Part shown: positions 7,409-13,923 of the stretch, piece after piece
How the letters are laid out: the number at the start of each line of letters is the position of its first letter
How positions within the stretch are numbered: the first letter of the stretch is position 1
NCBI GenBank assembly: GCA_964463285.1
Contig: CAYXBB010000032.1
Coordinates: 1 to 20,734 of the forward strand
DNA from: JAAZLS01 sp964463285
GTDB taxonomy: Bacteria > Bacillota > Dethiobacteria > DTU022
DNA: 20,734 nt
Reading direction: 5' to 3'
Position numbers and translations under genes: made by a program
The notes under the pieces: generated by a model
The model's input: the letters and a program-made list of their open reading frames with translations, nothing else
Told to the model about the DNA's origin: nothing
The model's database searches: none

Positions 7409-8452
7409 TTGGCTGAAACCGTTGGGATACCACAGGCTTTATCATTTTATTCGTACTATCCCTTGTGGAAGCATTTTTTTGAGAACCTGGGTGTAAAAGT
7501 GGTGTTGTCCAGGCCCACCAATCGAGAGATCTTGGAATGGGGGATTAAAAATACCGTAACTGACGCCTGCATCCCCATTAAAACATTTCACGGGCATATT
7601 ATAGATTTAAAAGACCGGGTGGATTATCTGTTTGTACCCAGGCTGGTCAGTGCAGATGGCTTAACTACCTTTTGTCCCAAATTTTTAGGCTTGCCGGATA
7701 TGGTTCGCTTCTCTGGGGAAAAATTTCCAAAAATCATTGATACTCCCCTCAGGGCCACCAGGCTTGGGAGCGGAATATTTACTTTTTTAACCGGGGTTGC
7801 CCGCCAATTGGGGATAAATTCGATCAGTAAACAGATAGTAGCAGCCTCCCGGGCCTGCCGAATTCAGAAAACTTACCAGAAACTTCTGCTTACTGGCCTA
7901 CATCCGCTGACAGTATTAGAATTTCTGGAGAAAGGCCCAACATCTTTTTGGGTTTCCCGGGGTCCGGATAAGAAGATCACTCCACTCGCCGGATCTGCTG
8001 TTCATGGCGGGGCTGGGGGACCTGAATTGCTAAAAGTGGCTTTGCTTGGTTATCCCTATATGCTCTATGATCCTTTTCTTAGTTCCAATCTGTACGAGAA
8101 GCTAAAGGATATGGGGGTAGATCCGATCACTCCTGAGCAGATAACCTTCGCACAGATGTACCGTGCCTCCAAGATGATGCCTCAGAATTTTTTCTGGCAT
8201 TACAGCAATCGGGTTAGCTGGAGTGGCCTCCACATATTGGGAAACCCGGGATCTGTGGAGGGGATAATTCATGTAACGGCTTTTGCCTGCGGCCCTGATG
8301 CGATGGTCGATAAATTTATAGAATTGCAGGCCAAACAGGCGCGGGTGCCTTTTCTGACTTTAACCATCGATGAGCATACCGGTGAAGGCGGGATGCAAAC
8401 GCGCTTAGAGGCTTTTGTAGACATGTTGCGGGTCAGGCGGGAAAACGGGTAA
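7409..8452 (+). CDS. Acyl-CoA dehydratase activase-related protein (DUF2229/HgdB-like)
   Basis: 347 residues from TTG 7409, with AAGGTGA 9 bases upstream. The N-terminus (IPQALSFYSYYPLWKHFFEN) and LSRPTNREILEWG are typical of DUF2229. Conserved cysteines occur in DACIPIK, TFCPKF and FACGPD; these could be Fe-S ligands. The C-terminal part (LTLTIDEHTGEGGMQTRLEAF) is the HgdB/BcrC-like end. The gene two places downstream (9579) encodes a paralogue with the same order of motifs. In relatives these domains form part of large ATP-dependent Fe-S activase and reductase systems. The next gene, the ATPase, starts 14 bases after the stop. Its substrate is unknown, and no promoter is evident between the upstream terminator and the start. 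Confidence 0.85.
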   Translation: MAETVGIPQALSFYSYYPLWKHFFENLGVKVVLSRPTNREILEWGIKNTVTDACIPIKTFHGHIIDLKDRVDYLFVPRLVSADGLTTFCPKFLGLPDMVRFSGEKFPKIIDTPLRATRLGSGIFTFLTGVARQLGINSISKQIVAASRACRIQKTYQKLLLTGLHPLTVLEFLEKGPTSFWVSRGPDKKITPLAGSAVHGGAGGPELLKVALLGYPYMLYDPFLSSNLYEKLKDMGVDPITPEQITFAQMYRASKMMPQNFFWHYSNRVSWSGLHILGNPGSVEGIIHVTAFACGPDAMVDKFIELQAKQARVPFLTLTIDEHTGEGGMQTRLEAFVDMLRVRRENG

Positions 8453-8466
8453 AGGAGGTGCTGTTA

Positions 8467-9483
8467 GTGGATGGCTACCTAGGTATAGACGTAGGATCGG
8501 TTAGTACCAGCTTGGTATTAATGAATGAGCAAACAGAGATTATAGTGTCTTTATATCTTCGCACCCGGGGGCAGCCTATTCAGGTGGTCCAGGAAGGATT
8601 AAAAGAGATCAGTCTTAAAATGCCCTCCGCGGTAAATATTCGAGGAGTAGGCACCACCGGTAGTGCCCGCTATCTGACCGGGGTAGTGGTAGGGGCGGAT
8701 GTGGTTAAAAACGAGATCACCGCTCATGCGGTGGCGGCAAACCTGGTTGTGCCCGGGGTACAGACCGTGTTGGAATTGGGTGGACAGGACTCAAAAATAA
8801 TAATCTTAAGACATGGGGTGGTTACCGATTTCGCCATGAATACAGTCTGTGCTGCCGGTACAGGCTCTTTCCTGGATCATCAGGCAGCCAGACTTAGTAT
8901 ACCGATTGAGGACTTTGGCGAACTGGCTCTGCGCAGTAAACACCCGGTTCATATTGCCGGACGCTGTTCGGTATTTGCCGAGTCGGATATGGTGCACAAG
9001 CAGCAAGTGGGTTATTCAACGGAGGATATCATTGCCGGGCTTTGTGATGCTCTTGTTCGAAACTATTTGAACAATGTAGGCAAGGGCAAGGATATTCAGG
9101 CGCCGGTGGTTTTCCAGGGAGGAGTAGCCGCGAATGTAGGGATCAAGGCCGCCTTTGAAAAAGCCCTGCAACAAGAAGTCATTGTGCCTTCCCAATTTGA
9201 TGTTATGGGAGCGTTGGGAGCAGCGTTGCTTTCCCGATCGGCGGTAAAAAGAAAACAAACCACCAGCTTTCGGGGATTCGAATTAAGCGATTTCAGCTAT
9301 GAAACCAGCAGTTTTGAATGCCGGGGCTGTCCGAATATTTGTGAGATAGTTAATATATACATGGATGGGGAGCTGCTGGCTCGTTGGGGAAGCCGTTGCG
9401 GAAAATGGGATAGCTTAACCGAGGTTGCGCCCTATCAACTGCAACCGACAGATACTGCAAATACCTTGGTTGGAAAATCTTGA
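8467..9483 (+). CDS. Acyl-CoA dehydratase activase ATPase (BadF/BadG/BcrA/HgdC family)
   Basis: I chose GTG 8467 because AAAGGAGG (8451-8458) sits 8 bases before it; the in-frame GTG at 8458 overlaps that site. The 338-residue protein has the ASKHA ATPase phosphate-binding motif GIDVGSVSTS, then ELGGQDSK, and the two cysteines that in HgdC hold a [4Fe-4S] cluster between the dimer halves: VCAAGTGSFLD (Cys128) and GRCSVFAES (Cys167), almost the same positions as in HgdC (127 and 166, from memory). FQGGVAAN and GALGAALL complete the fold. A C-terminal extension carries four more cysteines (ECRGCPNICE and SRCGKW). The family uses ATP to push electrons to a low-potential partner, here probably the products of the flanking genes. 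Confidence 0.92.
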   Translation: MDGYLGIDVGSVSTSLVLMNEQTEIIVSLYLRTRGQPIQVVQEGLKEISLKMPSAVNIRGVGTTGSARYLTGVVVGADVVKNEITAHAVAANLVVPGVQTVLELGGQDSKIIILRHGVVTDFAMNTVCAAGTGSFLDHQAARLSIPIEDFGELALRSKHPVHIAGRCSVFAESDMVHKQQVGYSTEDIIAGLCDALVRNYLNNVGKGKDIQAPVVFQGGVAANVGIKAAFEKALQQEVIVPSQFDVMGALGAALLSRSAVKRKQTTSFRGFELSDFSYETSSFECRGCPNICEIVNIYMDGELLARWGSRCGKWDSLTEVAPYQLQPTDTANTLVGKS

Positions 9484-9493
9484 GGAGTGGAAA

Positions 9494-9589
9494 ATGAACC
9501 CCGAGCAAATTTTAGGTGCCTTGATCCGGATCAATACGGTCAATCCCCGGGCAGGGAACCGGGAGGCGGCAGTTAAAAATGAAAATTAG
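9494..9589 (+). pseudogene. M20-type peptidase N-terminal relic (31 codons)
   Basis: ATG 9494, preceded by GGAGTGG, opens a 31-codon frame starting MNPEQILGALIRINTVNP and continuing RAGNREAA. This is the familiar beginning of M20 metallopeptidases (ArgE/DapE/CPG2), where L-x-x-L-I-R-I-x-[ST]-V-N-P and E-R-E-A-A precede the first metal-binding domain. The frame then runs into a stop at 9587-9589, 11 bases inside the next gene. The rest of the peptidase is absent. It may still be translated and help initiate the overlapping gene. Confidence 0.65.
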
Positions 9590-10673
9590 CTATCCCCATA
9601 TGGGCACATTTACCTTGGTAGCCAAGCAGTTGGTGGAAGATCTGGGACAAGAATCAATTACTCCAAACCGCCCAACCCGACAGACTCTGGCCTTGGGGGC
9701 CAGATATTCTCCGGAGTTTGCTTGTATCCCTTTTAAAATCTGTCTGGGCACCTATCTGGAAGGCCTGGCCAGGGGCGCCGATACTATCATCAGCGGGGGC
9801 GGTTACGGTCCTTGCCGGGCGGGCTTTTACGGAGAGATCCACCGCCATATTTTAAAGGACCTGGGATATAACCCACAGGTTATTTTTCTATGGCCTCCTC
9901 TCAAGAAACCCGTTGATTTTATTAAAAAAGTGAAGGTTTTCAAGGGCCCCAGTTCCTGGTGGGATCTGGTGAAGGTGCTGAGAAAATGTTGGGCCAAGCT
10001 ATCTGCCCTGGACGAGCTGGAACTGGCGACCCAAGATATTCGCCCCCGGGAACTGATTAAAGGCGATACCTCCAAGGCCTTTAAGGAAGGGATTTCTTAT
10101 CTGGACAGTGCCAGGACTTTGCCACAGATTGCCGAAGCCCGGACGGCGGCTTTGCAACGACTTAATAAGGTTTCCAGGAATGAGCAGGCGGATCCCCTGA
10201 GGGTGGGTATTATCGGGGAAATATATGTTCAGCTTGAACCGTTTGCCAACTTTTACGTGGAAGAAACTCTGGGCCATATGGGAACTGCAGTCCGGCGCAG
10301 TATCTATTTGACCAGCTATACCAGGCATGATGTTTTATCTACCAGGGGCGATATGCGCAGCCAGAAATTGGCCGAACCTTACCTGCCACTTAGAATTGGA
10401 GGTCATGGTCAAAATAGTGTGGGTGATGTCATCCGTTATTCTCGTTTGGGATATGATGGTGTGGTGCAGTTGGCTCCCTTCTCCTGTATTCCGGAAATAG
10501 TGGCTAAAAGTTTGATGCCCTATTTAAGCAAACAGTACGGTATTCCGGTGCTGACCCTGTTTATTGATGAACAAACTGGCCAGACCGGTGTTCAGACCAG
10601 ACTGGAGGCATTTGTAGATTTGATGGAGCAAAGACGTGAGCAAAGGAGAACCGGAGCTGAAACAGTTATGTAA
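9579..10673 (+). CDS. CoA-protein-activase/HgdB-like protein, paralogue of the 7409 product
   Basis: 364 residues from ATG 9579; GGGAGG is rather far (12 bases), and the start overlaps the end of the M20 relic, so coupled translation is plausible. The N-terminus KISYPHMGTFTLVAKQL and NRPTRQTLALGARYSPEFAC resemble DUF2229. GEIYVQLEPFANFYVEETLG and LTLFIDEQTGQTGVQTRLEA mark the HgdB-like part. Cysteines in FACIPFK, YGPCRAG and FSCIPE match those of the 7409 product, so the two are paralogues. It probably works with the ATPase between them as an electron-accepting Fe-S partner. Whether it is itself a reductase or dehydratase cannot be told. The fusion partners seen in large PlsA-type proteins are absent. 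Confidence 0.85.
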   Translation: MKISYPHMGTFTLVAKQLVEDLGQESITPNRPTRQTLALGARYSPEFACIPFKICLGTYLEGLARGADTIISGGGYGPCRAGFYGEIHRHILKDLGYNPQVIFLWPPLKKPVDFIKKVKVFKGPSSWWDLVKVLRKCWAKLSALDELELATQDIRPRELIKGDTSKAFKEGISYLDSARTLPQIAEARTAALQRLNKVSRNEQADPLRVGIIGEIYVQLEPFANFYVEETLGHMGTAVRRSIYLTSYTRHDVLSTRGDMRSQKLAEPYLPLRIGGHGQNSVGDVIRYSRLGYDGVVQLAPFSCIPEIVAKSLMPYLSKQYGIPVLTLFIDEQTGQTGVQTRLEAFVDLMEQRREQRRTGAETVM

Positions 10674-10722
10674 ACTAGGGGGTAGCAACCTGTAAACCCG
10701 GAAGCCCTGAGTAATGTCCATT

Positions 10723-10794
10723 TGGCTCATTTAAGCCAGATAGAGGGTATTATCTGACAATGTCGAATTTTAACCCCATGAAGGAGGGGTTAAA
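10723..10794. repeat. Three successive inverted repeats upstream of the XRE gene
   Basis: TGGCT-6-AGCCA (10723-10738), CAGATA-8-TATCTG (10737-10756) and TTTAACCCC-8-GGGGTTAAA (10769-10794) lie in a row between the activase operon and the TTG start at 10795. The last hairpin contains part of the GGAGG ribosome-binding site (10783-10787), so folding would hide it. They are candidates for autoregulatory operators or a translational switch. Confidence 0.7.
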
Positions 10795-11028
10795 TTGTCC
10801 GTGAAGCTTGGGCGAAGAATAAGGGCCCTTCGCAGGTTAAAAAGAATAACTCAACAAGAACTGGCAAAAAAGGTGCATATTTCAGCGACCATGCTAAGTA
10901 ATATAGAGCGAGGAAGCCGGATACCCCAGCCTCGGCTACTGAAGCATATTGCCTCCAAGCTGGATGTTCCCGGGAACGAGCTGTTTGCAGCGGCAACCAG
11001 CGGGGACAATAAACCTAGAAAACATTAA
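10795..11028 (+). CDS. Small XRE-family (Cro/CI-type) transcriptional regulator
   Basis: 77 residues from TTG 10795, with AGGAGG about 7 bases before it; the GTG at 10801 is too far from the site. The protein is essentially one HTH_3 domain: LGRRIRALRRLKRITQQELA, then KKVHISATMLSNIERGSRIP as the recognition helix region, and a short polar tail. Such proteins bind short palindromes as dimers. Three palindromes stand directly upstream and suggest self-control. It begins a likely cluster with dus (15 bases away) and cooT, although a promoter was not evident. The target genes are not known. Confidence 0.88.
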   Translation: MSVKLGRRIRALRRLKRITQQELAKKVHISATMLSNIERGSRIPQPRLLKHIASKLDVPGNELFAAATSGDNKPRKH

Positions 11029-11043
11029 CTAAGGTGACGGTAA

Positions 11044-12048
11044 TTGAACATAGGCCCGGTTAAGGTAAGTCCGGCTTTGGCATTGGCCCCCATGGCCGGG
11101 ATCACAAATCACCCTTTCCGCTTGCTGGCCAAAGAACAGGGTTGTGGTTTGGTTTATTCTGAAATGATCAGCTCCCGGGGGCTGGTCCGGAACAAGGGTG
11201 ATCGTTATCTCTCACTGATATACTATACGGATCGGGAAAGACCAGTTGCTTTCCAGTTGTTTGGTTCTGAACCGGAAATAATGGCTGAAGCGGCCTGTAA
11301 GCTGGAATCCATGGGAGCGGACATAATAGATCTTAATTTTAGTTGCCCAGCGCCCAAGGTAATCTGTCGGGGACAGGGCGGAGCGCTGATGAAAAACCTA
11401 CGCCTTTGCGTCAGAATTATGGAAACGGTGGTGGGGGCGGTCAAATGCCCGGTTACTATAAAGATGCGTAAAGGTTGGGACGATTGCTCTGTAAATGCGC
11501 GGAGGTTGGCGATGCTGGCGGTGGAAACGGGGATAAAAGCGGTAGCGGTTCACGGGCGGACTGTCCTGCAAGGCTTTAGGGGACAAGCTGACTGGGATAT
11601 CATCAGGGGGATTAAGCAGGCTGTGCCAACCGGTTTTACCGTGATCGGTAATGGGGACATTAAGCACCCGACGGATGTGGATATTCGGTTACAGCAAAGC
11701 GGGTGTGACGGGGTAATGATCGGGCGGGCTGCTCAAGGAAATCCCTGGATATTCAAGCAGGTAAATTGCTGGCGGGAAACTGGGAGGCTTCTGCCTGAAC
11801 CCGGGGAAAACGAAATAAAGGAAACGGTTATCCGGCACCTGGATCTATTATGCCGGTTAAAAGGCGAACGGACAGCTGTGCTGGAAATGCGACGCCTGGC
11901 AGCTTATTATATAAAGGGATTTCGGGGGGCATCCAGGATCCGCCGGCAGTTAACAGCGGCTACCGACAGATTGCAGATGGTTACTATAATAAGTGATTTT
12001 GTATCCGAAAACGACCATATTACCGCAACTTCAGAGGAGGTGGATTAA
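11044..12048 (+). CDS. tRNA-dihydrouridine synthase (DusB-like)
   Basis: 334 residues from TTG 11044, with AAGGTGA 6-7 bases upstream. FMN-barrel motifs are in order: LAPMAGITNHPFR, YSEMISSRGLV, FQLFGSEPE, then the catalytic loop NFSCPAPKV with Cys101 and GQGGALMKN, followed by KMRKGW, VHGRT, IGNGDI and DGVMIGRAAQGNPW. The enzyme reduces specific uridines in the tRNA D-loop using FMN and NADPH. A dus gene upstream of greA and lysS is a common order in related Firmicutes; here about 3.3 kb of other genes intervene. It is followed without a gap by cooT. Confidence 0.95.
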   Translation: MNIGPVKVSPALALAPMAGITNHPFRLLAKEQGCGLVYSEMISSRGLVRNKGDRYLSLIYYTDRERPVAFQLFGSEPEIMAEAACKLESMGADIIDLNFSCPAPKVICRGQGGALMKNLRLCVRIMETVVGAVKCPVTIKMRKGWDDCSVNARRLAMLAVETGIKAVAVHGRTVLQGFRGQADWDIIRGIKQAVPTGFTVIGNGDIKHPTDVDIRLQQSGCDGVMIGRAAQGNPWIFKQVNCWRETGRLLPEPGENEIKETVIRHLDLLCRLKGERTAVLEMRRLAAYYIKGFRGASRIRRQLTAATDRLQMVTIISDFVSENDHITATSEEVD

Positions 12049-12243
12049 GTGTGCCAGTCAAGTGTTTATTTTGTTAAGGAGGATGGCCGGGAAGAGTTGA
12101 TCATGGAAGATGTAAACATCATCAAGCCTGAAGGAGATCAGATTTTGATGGTGGGTCTGCTGGGAGAAAAAAAACAGATTTCAGCCCGGATCAAAGAATT
12201 ACAGCTGGTGGATCACCGGATTATCCTGGAAAAGATAGATTGA
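12049..12243 (+). CDS. cooT: CooT-family nickel-binding protein
   Basis: 64 residues. The GTG start follows the dus stop directly, with AGGAGG inside the end of dus. The protein begins Met-Cys, and Cys2 is the nickel ligand described for CooT of Rhodospirillum rubrum. The order of DGREELIMEDVNIIKPEGD, MVGLLGEKKQISARIKEL and VDHRIILE fits the family. CooT is proposed to deliver nickel to CO dehydrogenase. No CODH gene is present in this window, so the link is from the family only. A strong terminator follows at 12335. Confidence 0.88.
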   Translation: MCQSSVYFVKEDGREELIMEDVNIIKPEGDQILMVGLLGEKKQISARIKELQLVDHRIILEKID

Positions 12244-12334
12244 CGATAGGATAGGAGTTCACGTTAACCTGATTGATAGATCACCGGATCGTTTAACCTT
12301 GCTATTTTCCGAAACTGATGACCGCACAAAACAG

Positions 12335-12370
12335 GAGGCAGAAAACTGCCTCTTCCTTTTATTTATTTTG
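12335..12370 (+). terminator. Intrinsic terminator after cooT
   Basis: GAGGCAG (12335-12341) pairs perfectly with CTGCCTC (12346-12352) over an AAAA loop and is followed by TTCCTTTTATTTATTTT. It closes the unit ending with cooT. Confidence 0.88.
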
Positions 12371-12372
12371 GG

Positions 12373-12401
12373 TTGTGTCGAACCAGAACGTATGTTAAAA
12401 T
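12373..12401 (+). promoter_or_regulatory. Candidate promoter for the HTH/reductase operon
   Basis: TTGTGT (12373-12378), 17 bases, then TAAAAT (12396-12401), directly after the terminator and 37 bases before the GTG at 12439. Confidence 0.5.
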
Positions 12402-12438
12402 AACCACGATCACAACTCTGTGCACAAAGGAGAAACCT

Positions 12439-12972
12439 GTGGAATTTGAGCAGACCATCCGGATTGGCGACAAGATAATTAGCATTGATAGGGCAGTACG
12501 TGTGCTTAAACAAACTTTGCGTTTGCGCTCCCAGGGTCTTTCCCAGCAGGAGGTTGCCCGCCGCCTTTTCCTGGATCGCAGTTTTATCTCTCGCCTGGAA
12601 GCGATTGGTGAAATTCGCAAGGGAAGGCGAATAGCAATAATCGGTTTCCCTATTGAGAACAAACAGGAATTAATAGATATTTGTCGGGAGCGGGGCCTGG
12701 ATTTTACTTATATTTTAAACAATCAGGAGAGGTGGGCACTGGTGGGTCGTGAGAAAGCCTTGGATTTTTTTAACCGGGTGATGGAAATTATCTCTACCCT
12801 CAAGGGATATGACACTTTGATCCTGCTTACCTCGGAACGGTGGCACAAGTTGGCGGAAGCATTGCTAGATTTACAGATAATATTTATAAACTTGGGTTCT
12901 ACCCCGATGAAAGATGACTGTTGGGTGGATCCGTTATTATTTAAACAAACGCTGCAGGATATAGTTTGTTGA
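12439..12972 (+). CDS. HTH protein with an alpha/beta C-terminal domain, function unknown
   Basis: 177 residues from GTG 12439, with AAAGGAG 6 bases upstream; a longer frame from 12373 starts inside the promoter and has no site. Residues about 15-55 hold a helix-turn-helix (LRLRSQGLSQQEVARRLFLD then RSFISRLEAIGEI), like XRE/Spo0J-type DNA readers. The rest has alternating hydrophobic strands (RIAIIGFPI, YDTLILLT, DLQIIFINLGS) as in a small Rossmann-like domain. It precedes two enzyme-like genes by 20 bases and is probably their regulator. I recognise the arrangement from Peptococcaceae genomes but know no experimental work. Confidence 0.75.
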   Translation: MEFEQTIRIGDKIISIDRAVRVLKQTLRLRSQGLSQQEVARRLFLDRSFISRLEAIGEIRKGRRIAIIGFPIENKQELIDICRERGLDFTYILNNQERWALVGREKALDFFNRVMEIISTLKGYDTLILLTSERWHKLAEALLDLQIIFINLGSTPMKDDCWVDPLLFKQTLQDIVC

Positions 12973-12992
12973 TCAGCTAAGGGGGTGGATCG

Positions 12993-13889
12993 TTGAAACG
13001 GGTTGTTGGAATCAGTTTGGGATCCTCAGAGCGGGATCATTCGGTTACCATAAATTTAATGGGCACTGAATGCCGGGTGGAGCGTATCGGAACTGATGGG
13101 GATATGGAAAAAATGATCACCATTATAAAAGAGTTGGATGGGAAAGCAGATGCCTTTGGATTGGGAGGTATAGATCGTTATATATATGCAGTAGACTCCC
13201 GCTATGAATTTCGTGATGCCCGGAGAATAGTCCAGGCTGCACAAAAAACCCCCATTGTTGATGGCTCAGGTTTAAAGAATACTCTGGAACGTCGGGTGAT
13301 AGAGTATTTAGCGGAACATACAAAGTTGTTCCAGGAACCGAAGAAGGCTTTAATCATATGTGCCATGGATCGACTGGGGCTGGCGCAAGCCCTGGAAAAA
13401 GCCGGCTGCACGATGACCTACGGTGATGTTCTGTTTGTGTTAAACCTGCCTTTTCCCCTGGTGTCGTTAAAGGCCCTGGCAATATGGGCCCGGTTGCTGA
13501 TGCCACTGATCAGCCGTTTACCCTTTAAACTGGTATATCCTACCGGGGAAAGACAGAAGGGCAGCCGGCCCCGCCACGTTCGTTATTTTATGGAAAATGA
13601 TATTATTGCCGGCGATTTCCATTTTATTCGGCGTTATGCTCCTCCTGTATTGCCGGGCAAGATTATTATTACCAACACCGTAACCCCGGCGGACATAGAG
13701 GATTTACGGAAGAGAAAGATAAAAACGCTGATTACCACTACCCCTGAGATGGAAGGACGTTCATTTGGCACAAATATTATGGAGGCACTGATGGTTTGCC
13801 TTTCCGGCCGGAACACTGAGCTCACCGAAGGGGAATACAACCAGATGTTATTAGATCTAAACCTTACCCCCAGGATCATTTACTTTTAA
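12993..13889 (+). CDS. Conserved protein of unknown function, middle gene of the AAR-like operon
   Basis: 298 residues from TTG 12993, with GGGGTGG before it. The N-terminus (RVVGISLGSSERDH) and DAFGLGGIDRYIYA look like a Rossmann-type or actin-like start. TPIVDGSGLKNTLERR and ALIICAMDRLGLAQAL are the most striking internal stretches, and a hydrophobic part (about 145-180) might contact the membrane. Related proteins are, as far as I recall, labelled 'quinate 5-dehydrogenase' in some annotations; I see no shikimate or quinate dehydrogenase signature that supports that name. It sits between an HTH gene and an acyl-ACP-reductase-like gene, with gaps of 20 and 34 bases, so all three are likely one transcript. 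Confidence 0.7.
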   Translation: MKRVVGISLGSSERDHSVTINLMGTECRVERIGTDGDMEKMITIIKELDGKADAFGLGGIDRYIYAVDSRYEFRDARRIVQAAQKTPIVDGSGLKNTLERRVIEYLAEHTKLFQEPKKALIICAMDRLGLAQALEKAGCTMTYGDVLFVLNLPFPLVSLKALAIWARLLMPLISRLPFKLVYPTGERQKGSRPRHVRYFMENDIIAGDFHFIRRYAPPVLPGKIIITNTVTPADIEDLRKRKIKTLITTTPEMEGRSFGTNIMEALMVCLSGRNTELTEGEYNQMLLDLNLTPRIIYF

Positions 13890-13923
13890 ACCGTGGACCA
13901 AGAAGCCGGAAGGAGAAATATTG

